From positions 165 to 9,571 of the forward strand of contig DKFG01000017.1 of assembly GCA_002452325.1 (NCBI GenBank): a DNA stretch of 9,407 nucleotides. The letters are read 5' to 3'. A program made the translations under genes and the position numbers. Each line of letters begins with the position of its first letter. Position 1 is the first letter of the stretch. Positions 1 through 7,367 of this stretch are shown here, in pieces. Origin of the DNA: Geobacter sp. UBA6802. Lineage in GTDB: Bacteria > Desulfobacterota > Desulfuromonadia > Geobacterales > Pseudopelobacteraceae. The notes beneath the pieces are model-generated. The model saw nothing but the letters and a program-made list of their open reading frames with translations. It had not been told where the DNA came from and made no database searches.

Positions 1-7
1 TGTCCAT
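1..7 (-). CDS. 5' end of a gene leaving the window (Met-Asp...)
   Basis: Only the start codon (complement of 5-7), one Asp codon and one further base are present, so the product cannot be named. The start is supported by an excellent Shine-Dalgarno sequence on the minus strand, AGAGGAGG (complement of 13-20), five bases before the ATG. The gene follows the IclR regulator on the same strand after a 187-bp gap with no clear terminator, so it may be the first member of the pathway that regulator controls. That link is inference from position only. Confidence 0.6.
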
Positions 8-194
8 AACTGCCTCCTCTCTGATAACGTCAGATTTCAAAACTACTGCACACTCCTAACTACCGCACCTGCTGCCCGAATCTGTTGACGGCCTGTCTCC
101 TCCTTTCCTTGTCTGCCCCTGCTGCCGGGGCTGCCGTGCTCTCTGTCCGGGCTTGAACTGAAAACTGCGTATCCGAACCGGCCCTGCTTATCCT
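8..194. other. gap between IclR gene and the next minus-strand gene
   Basis: This 187-bp gap has no supported gene. It contains a short perfect GC stem, GCCCC (115-119) and GGGGC (127-131) with a 7-base loop, but no run of T follows it on the minus strand, so it does not read as an intrinsic terminator. The 9-mer CCTGCTGCC occurs twice (68-76 and 118-126). I see no convincing -35/-10 pair for the downstream gene, which leaves read-through from the regulator gene possible. Confidence 0.5.
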
Positions 195-974
195 TCAGGC
201 GTAGGACCGTGTATAACCAAACTGGCCGGAAAGCTGCTCCGCCCCTTCCAGCATGGAGGGAATGATCTCGTTTTCCAACCGCTCTGAAACCAGGCGGATC
301 GAAGGCACCAGCATGGTCAGGGCACCTACCACCTTGCCAGCGTAATCACGGATGGCCACTGCCACCGTACAGACGCCATCACCAAAGCCGCCCACATCAA
401 TGGCGATCCCTTTCTTGCGAATCTCGTCCAGCTCTTGCTGCAGCTTCACCGGATCAGGCAGCTCCGGCAGACTCTTCTTGCGACGGCCCGGCAGACGCCC
501 CAGCAGATCAAGTGAGCTAAGCGATTTGATCACCTTGCCGGCGGCATTGGTAAAGAACGGAAAGCGACGCCCCACCATCTCGCCGGCCTTCATCTGCTGC
601 ACTGAGCCAACCACATCCAGGAACAGCACCTCATCACGATCAAGCACGGTAAAGCAGACCATCTCATCATGCTTGCGGGCCAGACTTTCCATTACCGGGT
701 GGACGATCCTGATCAGGTTGGCGTTTTTGAGGATCCGCTGGGCCATGCTGTAGGAGTGCAGACCAAGCTGGTAGGTGCCCAGCTGCTCATCACGCTCCAC
801 CAGCCCCTTTTCTTCCAGGGTATCCAACAGTGCCAGCATCTTCTTGCGGTTCAACTTGAGCACCTTGGCCAGATTGGGAACCGTTGCAGATAGCTCCTCA
901 GACGCAAGTGCCTCAAGCAGGTCAATCGCCTTTACTACGGCCTGTGCTGAATATGCTCCTGTGTCCCGTTCCAT
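195..974 (-). CDS. IclR-family transcriptional regulator
   Basis: This is a 259-aa DNA-binding regulator, the normal length for the IclR family. Residues about 9-72 form a winged helix-turn-helix; the likely recognition helix and wing run from Asn42 to about Tyr68. A linker helix leads to an effector-binding domain (about 85-255). That domain keeps family landmarks: the stretch around VGRRFPFFTNAAGK (134-147), the GDGVCTVAVAIRD segment (198-210) and GALTML (217-222). Family members usually bind a small carboxylic or aromatic metabolite and control a neighbouring catabolic operon; the ligand cannot be read from sequence. The start is supported by GGAG five to six bases upstream (minus strand TTGGAGAAAC then ATG). 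The gene diverges from the CBS-DUF294 gene and runs toward a gene starting at position 7, which is its most likely target together with itself. Membership is near certain; target and effector are unknown. Confidence 0.93.
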   Translation of the reverse strand: MERDTGAYSAQAVVKAIDLLEALASEELSATVPNLAKVLKLNRKKMLALLDTLEEKGLVERDEQLGTYQLGLHSYSMAQRILKNANLIRIVHPVMESLARKHDEMVCFTVLDRDEVLFLDVVGSVQQMKAGEMVGRRFPFFTNAAGKVIKSLSSLDLLGRLPGRRKKSLPELPDPVKLQQELDEIRKKGIAIDVGGFGDGVCTVAVAIRDYAGKVVGALTMLVPSIRLVSERLENEIIPSMLEGAEQLSGQFGYTRSYA

Positions 975-1034
975 GGTTTCTCCAATAAAAAATCAAATTT
1001 TGTTTTAAACTTTTAGCACTCATTGCTTGTTACT

Positions 1035-1063
1035 TTTTTAATACTGCGTTCTAAATAAGTCAA
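1035..1063 (-). promoter_or_regulatory. candidate sigma-70 promoter for the IclR gene
   Basis: Read on the minus strand, TTGACT (complement of 1058-1063) is followed after 17 bases by TAAAAA (complement of 1035-1040). This matches the -35 box at 5 of 6 and the -10 box at 4 of 6 positions, and would start transcription about 55 bases before the ATG. The AT-rich context makes chance matches likely. A perfect TATAAT (complement of 1093-1098) also exists but has no good -35 partner. Confidence 0.4.
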
Positions 1064-1180
1064 CGTTATTTTTTACTACCCTGTATTTTTTTATTATACA
1101 CGTAATTTCAGTATGTTATAGATCACAATACACATGAAACAGCATTTAGTGCGTAACAAACAAGCCGCATTTGGCCATTA

Positions 1181-1205
1181 TTCAAAATTATGTTTGAATT
1201 TTGAA
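1181..1205. repeat. perfect 9-bp inverted repeat, possible operator
   Basis: TTCAAAATT (1181-1189) and AATTTTGAA (1197-1205) are exact reverse complements separated by 7 bases. A nested version, TTCAAA-N6-TTTGAA, spans 1181-1198. A looser copy, ATCAAA-N6-TTTAAA, lies at 992-1009, only 18 bp upstream of the IclR start codon. Two related sites in a divergent gap beside a regulator gene fit an autoregulated IclR operator, but AT-rich DNA produces such repeats by chance, so this is inference. Confidence 0.4.
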
Positions 1206-1221
1206 ATAAATATGTAGTCAA

Positions 1222-1239
1222 TGTTGTTTCGAGACATCA
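1222..1239. repeat. imperfect 18-bp palindrome
   Basis: TGTTGTTTCGAGACATCA is symmetrical around TCGA, with 7 of 9 base pairs matching. Unlike most of this gap, its centre is not pure A+T, so it is less easily explained by composition. It could be a binding site for the adjacent IclR-type dimer, whose family operators are usually imperfect palindromes of similar length. No second copy was seen in the window. Confidence 0.3.
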
Positions 1240-1312
1240 AACAGAAGATTGCACAAAATGATAAACCGCTGTTTAAAATACAGGGGGCTGTTTCTTTTTT
1301 TGTTACAAACGC

Positions 1313-1340
1313 TTTACATTCCGCTGATTAGCGCTACAGT
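1313..1340 (+). promoter_or_regulatory. candidate sigma-70 promoter for the CBS-DUF294 gene
   Basis: TTTACA (1313-1318, 5 of 6 to the -35 consensus) is followed after 16 bases by TACAGT (1335-1340, 4 of 6 to the -10 consensus). Transcription would begin near 1347, giving a leader of about 34 bases. The perfect 8-bp palindrome TAGCGCTA (1329-1336) overlaps the start of the -10 box. Confidence 0.4.
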
Positions 1341-1380
1341 AAGCACATTCTTCACTATCAGACCAAACTGAGAGCCCCCC

Positions 1381-2838
1381 ATGACCGACATCACCGTCAG
1401 CCAGGAAAGCTTCTTTTTCATCGCCGTTGACTATCTCTGCACCCGTGCGCCGATCACCTGTTCGCCTGATATCAGCCTGGTGGCCATGGCCGATATCATG
1501 CGTCAGCACAACATCTCCGGTATTGTTGCGGTTGAGGAGGGGCTGCCGGTTGGCGTAGTCTCACTGCGCGATCTGCGCGATCTGGTGGCCTGCAGCAGAG
1601 AGAGTCTGGCCGAGTTGAAGGTGCGGGATATCATGCGTACCAGCCTGATCACCATTGGTCGGCACGATTATCTGTTCAAGGCGATCTTCAAGATGGCCAA
1701 GAACAATATCCACCGGCTGGTGGTGGTAAATGACGATGGCACCCTGGCCGGGGTTATCACCAACACCGACCTGCTGCGGGTACAGACCCGCTGCCCGCTC
1801 TATCTTTCACAGGAGATTGAGGCCAGCGACACCTACGATCAGCTGCAGGCCACTGCCAGGCGGATGACCGAGATGCTGCAGTTTGCCACCAGGGCTGGGG
1901 CCGACACCCAGAGTCTGATCTCGCTGATTGCCCATTTTAACGATGCCCTCAACAGCAGACTGGTGACCCTGATGGAACGCCTGGACAACATCAGCCTGCC
2001 CCCTTCAGCGGCCTTTCTGGTTCTGGGGAGTGAAGGCAGGGGCGAACAAACCCTGCGTACCGATCAGGACAATGCGATTGTCTATGCAGATGATGCCACC
2101 ACGCAGGAACTGCAGCAGATGGAGCGATTTGCGGAGCGGATGGTTGAGCGGATGGAGTTTCTGGGGGTACCGCGCTGCCCTGGCAACACCATGGCAATCA
2201 ACCCGGAGTGGCGGCACAGCCTGACTGAGTGGCGAGAGATCCTGACCCGCTGGATCAGCACCCCCGTACCGGAAAACATGGTCAACTTCGGCATGTTTCA
2301 AGACATGCGCGCCATCCACGGGTCGCAGGAGCTGGCCCGGGCGCTGCGGGATCATATCCTGACGGTCACCCACAAGCAGTCCCTTTTTTTCTCCTACATG
2401 GCCCGTAACATTGTGCGGTTCAAACCGCCGATGGGGATGTTTGGCCGGATCAAAACCGAGTCACGGGGAGATTACAAGGGGATGTTTGATCTGAAAAAGG
2501 GGGGGATTTTTGCCCTGACCTTGGGAACCAGCCTGCTGGCCATGTATTACGGCAACATGGGGGGCAATACCTGGGAAAAGATCAGTCGTCTGCGGCAGCA
2601 GGGCAAACTGGCAGCCGAAGACCTGGACAAACTGGAGCAGTCGTTCAGTTTTCTGCTGAAGCTGCGCCTGCAGCGGCAGTTCAGGGCGCTTGAATCAGGC
2701 CGGAAGCCAACCAACTATATCGATCCGCTGGTCATGACCGACCGTGAAAAGGAGCAGCTGCGGGCCGCCTTCAGGGGGGTGAATCTGATGCTGCACATCC
2801 TGGAGGACACCTTCCAGCTGAAAATGATCAGGGGCTGA
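1381..2838 (+). CDS. CBS-pair / DUF294 putative nucleotidyltransferase signalling protein
   Basis: This 485-aa protein is soluble and probably cytoplasmic; I see no signal peptide or membrane segment. Two CBS motifs occupy about residues 18-72 and 80-135. Each ends in the typical form (GVVSLRDLRDLVA; GVITNTDLLRV), and such pairs usually bind adenine nucleotides. A helical linker follows (about 145-205), then the DUF294 nucleotidyltransferase-like domain with the motif GSEGRGEQTLRTDQDNA (216-232). Its Asp228 and Asp230 are the likely metal ligands, as in GlnD-type enzymes. The rest, to about 480, matches the DUF294 C-terminal region. The start at 1381 has only a weak ribosome binding site, GAGAG (1370-1374) six bases upstream. 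Family members are often placed beside a 3'-5' exonuclease or a solute symporter gene, but neither is adjacent here. The 3' end overlaps the efflux outer-membrane gene by 11 bp. The domain call is firm; the substrate is unknown. Confidence 0.9.
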   Translation: MTDITVSQESFFFIAVDYLCTRAPITCSPDISLVAMADIMRQHNISGIVAVEEGLPVGVVSLRDLRDLVACSRESLAELKVRDIMRTSLITIGRHDYLFKAIFKMAKNNIHRLVVVNDDGTLAGVITNTDLLRVQTRCPLYLSQEIEASDTYDQLQATARRMTEMLQFATRAGADTQSLISLIAHFNDALNSRLVTLMERLDNISLPPSAAFLVLGSEGRGEQTLRTDQDNAIVYADDATTQELQQMERFAERMVERMEFLGVPRCPGNTMAINPEWRHSLTEWREILTRWISTPVPENMVNFGMFQDMRAIHGSQELARALRDHILTVTHKQSLFFSYMARNIVRFKPPMGMFGRIKTESRGDYKGMFDLKKGGIFALTLGTSLLAMYYGNMGGNTWEKISRLRQQGKLAAEDLDKLEQSFSFLLKLRLQRQFRALESGRKPTNYIDPLVMTDREKEQLRAAFRGVNLMLHILEDTFQLKMIRG

Positions 2839-4216
2839 CCGGTTGTTCCTTCAGCTGGTCAGCCTGATTGACCCACCCGCCCCCCATGGCCTTGTAGACC
2901 GATATCAGCGAAACCAGCTGGTCGTAGCCGGTCTGGGCCTGATTCAGCCTGCCGGTAAACAGCGAACGTTCAGCATCAAGCACCTGCAGATAGCTTGAGG
3001 TACCCGCCTCAAACTGCAGCCGGGCTATGCGGGCATACTCTTCCAGCGACCGCACCTGACGCTTGAGCGCCTCAAGCTGTTCTTTGCCCTTTGATGTCTT
3101 GATCAGGGCGTCTTCCACCTCTCGAAACGCGGTCAGCACCGCCTGCTGATAGCGGAACAGTGCCTGCTGTTGCTGGGCCTCGGCCTGCTTGACCTGCCCG
3201 GAAATCTTGCCGAAGGTGAGCAAGGGGGCCAGCAGCTGGCCACCGGCTGACCAGACGTAGGAGCCCGGCGTAAAGAGTGAGCCGATATCGCTGCTGGCCG
3301 TGCCCAGGGCACCGGTCAGGCTTAAGCTGGGAAACCAGGCGGCCCGAGCCACCCCGATCTGGGCGTTGGCCGCGATCAGCGCTTGCTCGGCCTCCATAAT
3401 GTCGGGACGTCGTTCCAGCAGGGTGGACGGCAGACCGGACGGAATACCCAGCGGCACCAGTTTGTCAAGGGGCTTGCCGCGCGGGATCGGTCCCGGTGCA
3501 CGCCCCAGCAGCAGTGACAGCAGGTTTTCCTGCTGCCGGATCAGTGATTCGTAGGACGGGACCATCTGCCGGGCCGATTCATACTGGGACTCGGCCTGTG
3601 AAAGCTCCAGCTGGGAGATGGTGCCGTACTGGTAACGCAGCTGGAACAGCTTGAGGCTGTCGGCGTATACCTGTTCCGTATCCCGGGCAATTTCAAGCTG
3701 ACGGTCCAGCCCCCGCAGGGTGATATAGCCGTCGGCCACATTGGCAACCAGCGAGACCAGCACACCGCGCCGCCCTGCCTCGGTACCCACCAGCTGCGCC
3801 AGGGCCGCCTCGTTGGAGCGCCGCAGCTTGCCCCACAGATCAAGCTCCCAGGTGGCGTTCAGGGCCGCCTGATAGCTTTCAGTCACCTTACCGCCCCCGC
3901 GCTGTGCCCCTGCATCAAAACCAGCGCCGATCTGGGGGTACTGCTGGGATCGGGTCGTTTCAAGCGCCCCCAGATACTGGCCTACCTTGGCGGTTGCCTG
4001 CATCAGATCAAGATTACCCCTGACAGCAGCTTCAATCAGCCCATCCAGCACCGGATCGTCAAACAGCTTCCACCAACGGGTGTTGGCCAGGTCGACCGCT
4101 GCCTGGTATTCAACCTGCCAGGCTGCGGGAGAGGTGATATCCGGCCTGACATAATCAGGCCCCACCGAGCAGCCGGTGAAGAACAGCAGTATCAATCCAC
4201 AGACAACGCTACGCAT
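2828..4216 (-). CDS. RND efflux outer-membrane factor lipoprotein (NodT/OprM type)
   Basis: This 462-aa protein would form the TolC-like exit duct of the tripartite pump. A short signal peptide ends in a lipobox, FTGC, with the acylated Cys at residue 16. It is followed by SVGPDYVRP, the hallmark N-terminus of this family. Two outer-membrane efflux repeats follow, rich in long heptad-like helices, and the C-terminus carries the expected GGGW (445-448). The start at 4216 is chosen over an open frame extending to 4414. It has AGGAGG a few bases upstream, gives a proper lipoprotein signal, and overlaps the RND stop codon by exactly 8 bp (ATGCGTAG), suggesting translational coupling. The extra 66 codons upstream lie inside the RND gene and read as low-quality shadow sequence. 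The 3' end overlaps the convergent CBS-DUF294 gene by 11 bp. Confidence 0.95.
   Translation of the reverse strand: MRSVVCGLILLFFTGCSVGPDYVRPDITSPAAWQVEYQAAVDLANTRWWKLFDDPVLDGLIEAAVRGNLDLMQATAKVGQYLGALETTRSQQYPQIGAGFDAGAQRGGGKVTESYQAALNATWELDLWGKLRRSNEAALAQLVGTEAGRRGVLVSLVANVADGYITLRGLDRQLEIARDTEQVYADSLKLFQLRYQYGTISQLELSQAESQYESARQMVPSYESLIRQQENLLSLLLGRAPGPIPRGKPLDKLVPLGIPSGLPSTLLERRPDIMEAEQALIAANAQIGVARAAWFPSLSLTGALGTASSDIGSLFTPGSYVWSAGGQLLAPLLTFGKISGQVKQAEAQQQQALFRYQQAVLTAFREVEDALIKTSKGKEQLEALKRQVRSLEEYARIARLQFEAGTSSYLQVLDAERSLFTGRLNQAQTGYDQLVSLISVYKAMGGGWVNQADQLKEQPVSP
2833..2864. terminator. hairpin at the convergent gene junction, possible two-way terminator
   Basis: GGCTGACC (2833-2840) and GGTCAGCC (2857-2864) are perfect reverse complements. 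In plus-strand RNA the stem extends inward to 13 pairs, including two G-U pairs, leaving a 6-base loop (2846-2851). The minus-strand RNA keeps the 8-bp outer stem and is followed within about 12 bases by a short TTTT. The hairpin contains the stop codon of the CBS-DUF294 gene and part of the last codons of the outer-membrane factor gene. There is no long T run, so it may instead act as an mRNA 3' stabiliser or as a block to colliding polymerases. Confidence 0.45.
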
Positions 4217-7200
4217 GATCGTTGCCTCCTTCCTGCACAGCGGTTTTAGCTTTTTTCCTGCTGAAGAAGCCGCTGGAATTCTCAAGCAGCACAAAGAAAA
4301 GCGGTACAAAGAATGAGGCCACCAGGGTAGAGGCCAGCATCCCTCCGATGACGCCGGTGCCGATGGCCCGCAGGCTGTTGGCGCCGGCGCCGTGGGCAAT
4401 GGCCATCGGCACACAGCCTAGGATAAAGGCCAGCGAGGTCATGGCGATCGGGCGCAGCCGCAGACGGGCCGCCTCCACTGCAGCATCGGCAGCCGACATC
4501 CCTTTTTTCAGGTTTTCAGCGGCAAACTCAATGATCAGAATTGCGTTTTTGGCTGATAGCCCCACCAAGGTCACCAACCCCACCTGGAAGTAGACATCAT
4601 TCTCCAGACCGCGCGCCCAGGTCAGCAACAGCGCACCGCAGATGGCAAACGGCACCGACAGCACCACCCCCACCGGCAACGACCACTTCTCATACTGTGC
4701 CGCCAGGATCAGAAAGACCATGATCAGACCGAAAGCAAAGGCAATGGCCGAAGTGCCGCCGGCTTTTTTCTCTTCAAAGGCCTGACCGGCCCAGGAAAAG
4801 GCATAGCCATCCGGCAGTACCTGTTTGGCCACCGCTTCCATGGCGGCTATGGCCTGGCCCGAGCTGTAACCAGGAGCCTGACTGCCGTTGAGCTTGGCAG
4901 CAGCAAAACCGTTAAAGCGGGGCAGCAGACTGGGACCGGCCACATAGCTGATGGTGGCCATGGCAGACAGCGGCACCATGGCGCCGCTATTGGAACGAAC
5001 GTAGACATGGGTCAGGTCGTTGGGTTCGTTGCGATAATCCGGCTCAGACTGGATGATCACCTGCCAGATACGACCATACTGGACAAACTGCCCTACATAT
5101 GCCGAGCCGAAGTAGGATTGCAGGGTGTCGTAGACCGTGGATACCGGCACCCCCAGCAGTTCAGCCCGGGCCCGGTCAAGATCAAGATACATCTGCTGCT
5201 GGCTGGCTGAGAATGTGCTTGATACGCTGCTCAGCTCCTTGCGCTTGCGGGTCTCGGCAACAAACGCCTTGGCAATCTTTTCCAGCTCCTGGACCGAACC
5301 GCTCCCCTTGCTCTGGATATAAAACTCAAACCCGCCGGTACTGCCCAAGCCGGGTATGGAAGGGGGATTGATCGGAAAGACCATCCCTTCCTTGATACCG
5401 GCCAGCTTGTGACGCAGATCCTTGACCACACTGAAGGAGTCGCTCCCCTCCCCTTCCCGCTCCTTATACGGTTTGAGTGCGGCAAACAGCAGTCCGGCAT
5501 TGTCCCGAACACTGCCGTCAATCAGGCTGTAACCGTTAATCTGGGTGATATCGCCCATAAACTTGTTGGTCTGCAGCGTCTGGACCGCCCGGTCGGCAAC
5601 GACCGTGGTCCGCTCCATGCTGGCAGCATCCGGCATGATGGCCCCCACAAACAGATAGCCCTGATCCTCATCCGGCACAAAGCTGCCCGGCACGACCTTG
5701 AAGAGCACCACCACCGCCACGATCACCCCGCAAAACAGGCCTATCCCGACAGTTTTATTGTTGATCAGCCAGCGGACACCGTCAGCGTACCGGTTGGTCA
5801 GCCGGGTAAAGCTGTCTTCAAACCACTTGAAAAAGCCTTTTTTCTCACCATGCCCCGGTTTGAGTATCCGGGCTGCCAGGGCCGGTGAAAGGGTTAAGGC
5901 CACCACCCCGGACAACACCATGGAGATGGCGATGGTAACGGCAAACTGCTTGTAGAGGGTGCCGGTCATGCCGCCCAGAAAGGCCACCGGCAGGAAGACC
6001 GATCCCAGCACCAGTACAATGGCCACCAGAGCGCCGGTCAGGTCCTGCATCGCCTTTTTGGCCGCCTCCATTGCCGACATGCCATAGGAAGCCATGTTGT
6101 GTTCAACGTTTTCAACTACAATGATGGCGTCATCCACCACCAGACCGATGGCCAGGATCATGCCGAACAGGGTCAGCATGTTGGTAGAGAACCCCAGGGC
6201 CTTGATGCCGATGTAGGTGCCGATAATGGCGATCGGCACTGCCAGAATCGGGATCAGGGTGGCGCGAAAGCTCTGCAGGAACAGGAACACCACCAGCACC
6301 ACCAGCACCACCGCCTCAAAGAAGGTATGGATCACCTTTTCGATGGAGGCGGCCGTGAACTCGCTGGTGTCCAGCACCACCTTGTAATCCAGCCCCTGGG
6401 GGAAGTTTTTCTTCAGATCAGTCAGCAGGGTGTTGATCTGCCTTGAGGTCTCAATGGCGTTGGCGCCCGGCTGCTGGTACACCACGATCGCCACCGATTT
6501 CTTGCCGTTGACCTTGGTGGTAACCGAGTAATCCTTGCCGCCCAGCTCGGCCCGGGCCACATCTTTAAGCCGCACCATGCCGGAGCCCTCAGTGGCGGCC
6601 CGGATGATGATATTGTCAAACTCTGCCGGGTCAGCCAGCATCCCCTTGGTGGTAACCACAAAGGTTTGCTGGGTCCCCTTGGGAGAGGGGGACTGACCGA
6701 TGGAGCCAATACCGAAGGCCTTGTTCTGGCGCTGAATAGCGCCGGAGATGTCCGTTGACGTCACCCCCAGCTGAGCCATCCGGTCCGGTTTAAGCCAGAT
6801 CCGCATGGCCAGATCAGGCAGCGGGAACATGCTGGAGAGGTTGGCGCCGGGGACCCGCTTGATCGGGTCCAGGATGTACAGGTTGGCGTAGTTGCCCAGG
6901 TAGACCGGATCGTAACGGTCATCAGGCGAATAGACGCTGATCACCATCATGAACGACTGGGAGCGTTTCTGGACCGTCACCCCCTGCTTGGCCACCACAT
7001 CGGGCAACAGCGGAGCGGCCTGGTCCACCCGATTCTGGACGTTGACCTGTGCCATGTCGGGATCAGTGCCAGCCTCAAAGGTAACCGTCAGGGTCATGTT
7101 GCCGGAAGAGGAGCTGGTGGAGGACATGTACATCATGCCGTCCACGCCGTTGACCTGCTGCTCGATCGGTGCAGCCACGGTGTTGGCGATCACCTCGGCG

Positions 7201-7358
7201 GTAGCGCCGGGATAGAAAGCCGAGACCTGTACCGTAGGCGGAGCGATGTCAGGATATTGGGCGATCGGGGTGGACTTCATGGCCATGAAACCGGCCAGGG
7301 TGATGATGATGGCTATGACGGCGGCAAAGACCGGACGATCGATAAAAAAACTGCCCAT
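4209..7358 (-). CDS. RND multidrug efflux pump, inner-membrane subunit (HAE1/AcrB type)
   Basis: This 1049-aa inner-membrane transporter exports hydrophobic or amphiphilic compounds by proton antiport, the standard length for AcrB/MexB relatives. The N-terminus (MGSFFIDRPVFAAVIAIII) is typical and forms the first membrane helix. Two large periplasmic loops (about 30-335 and 560-870) sit between the two membrane bundles. The proton-relay residues are all present: Asp409 and Asp410 in GLVVDDAIIVVENVE, Lys937 in GLSAKNAILIIEF, Arg967, and Thr974 in IAMTSLAFILG. In the binding pocket Phe136 and Phe178 are kept, while the AcrB Phe610 position appears to be Tyr610 and the next phenylalanines are not obvious. 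Substrate preference may therefore differ from AcrB. The start has a GGGGG-type ribosome binding site that overlaps the stop codon of the adaptor gene, nine bases upstream. The 3' end overlaps the outer-membrane factor gene. Substrates cannot be read from sequence. Confidence 0.97.
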   Translation of the reverse strand: MGSFFIDRPVFAAVIAIIITLAGFMAMKSTPIAQYPDIAPPTVQVSAFYPGATAEVIANTVAAPIEQQVNGVDGMMYMSSTSSSSGNMTLTVTFEAGTDPDMAQVNVQNRVDQAAPLLPDVVAKQGVTVQKRSQSFMMVISVYSPDDRYDPVYLGNYANLYILDPIKRVPGANLSSMFPLPDLAMRIWLKPDRMAQLGVTSTDISGAIQRQNKAFGIGSIGQSPSPKGTQQTFVVTTKGMLADPAEFDNIIIRAATEGSGMVRLKDVARAELGGKDYSVTTKVNGKKSVAIVVYQQPGANAIETSRQINTLLTDLKKNFPQGLDYKVVLDTSEFTAASIEKVIHTFFEAVVLVVLVVFLFLQSFRATLIPILAVPIAIIGTYIGIKALGFSTNMLTLFGMILAIGLVVDDAIIVVENVEHNMASYGMSAMEAAKKAMQDLTGALVAIVLVLGSVFLPVAFLGGMTGTLYKQFAVTIAISMVLSGVVALTLSPALAARILKPGHGEKKGFFKWFEDSFTRLTNRYADGVRWLINNKTVGIGLFCGVIVAVVVLFKVVPGSFVPDEDQGYLFVGAIMPDAASMERTTVVADRAVQTLQTNKFMGDITQINGYSLIDGSVRDNAGLLFAALKPYKEREGEGSDSFSVVKDLRHKLAGIKEGMVFPINPPSIPGLGSTGGFEFYIQSKGSGSVQELEKIAKAFVAETRKRKELSSVSSTFSASQQQMYLDLDRARAELLGVPVSTVYDTLQSYFGSAYVGQFVQYGRIWQVIIQSEPDYRNEPNDLTHVYVRSNSGAMVPLSAMATISYVAGPSLLPRFNGFAAAKLNGSQAPGYSSGQAIAAMEAVAKQVLPDGYAFSWAGQAFEEKKAGGTSAIAFAFGLIMVFLILAAQYEKWSLPVGVVLSVPFAICGALLLTWARGLENDVYFQVGLVTLVGLSAKNAILIIEFAAENLKKGMSAADAAVEAARLRLRPIAMTSLAFILGCVPMAIAHGAGANSLRAIGTGVIGGMLASTLVASFFVPLFFVLLENSSGFFSRKKAKTAVQEGGNDHA

Positions 7359-7367
7359 AACCGCCCC

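Larger units (their letters stand above)
975..1380. other. AT-rich divergent control region
   Basis: This 406-bp gap between divergent genes is far richer in A+T than the flanking coding DNA and contains many A and T runs. It holds a promoter candidate for each flanking gene and several inverted repeats, listed separately. The motif GTAACAARC appears on the plus strand at 1153-1161 and on the minus strand at 1025-1033, with the variant GTTACAAAC at 1302-1310. Two short plus-strand ORFs lie inside: 27 codons at 1134-1217, without a ribosome binding site, and 37 codons at 1258-1371, hydrophobic with a weak one. No RNA gene was recognised. Confidence 0.7.

Noticed and set aside
115..131. GC hairpin after the IclR gene as an intrinsic terminator
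   Set aside because: The stem is only 5 bp and no T run follows it on the minus strand.
1112..1127. CRP-like site in the divergent gap
   Set aside because: One half (TCACA) is perfect but the other matches only 3 of 5, and the spacing to a promoter does not fit a standard activator position.
1134..1217. 27-codon plus-strand ORF in the AT-rich gap
   Set aside because: It has no ribosome binding site, and the perfect inverted repeat at 1181-1205 lies within it. A frame of this length is expected by chance.
2005..2373. 122-codon minus-strand ORF
   Set aside because: It lies antisense within the CBS-DUF294 gene, and no family features are visible.
2800..2817. Short hairpin (about 7 pairs) inside the end of the CBS-DUF294 gene as a terminator for the efflux operon
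   Set aside because: No T run follows on either strand, and the hairpin at 2833-2864 is stronger and better placed.
4217..4414. 66-codon N-terminal extension of the outer-membrane factor frame
   Set aside because: It lies inside the RND gene, is Trp/Pro/Cys-rich shadow sequence, and would bury the clear lipoprotein signal peptide and the good ribosome binding site used at 4216.
5409..5888. 159-codon plus-strand ORF
   Set aside because: It lies fully antisense to the RND gene and has a shadow-like composition and no domain.
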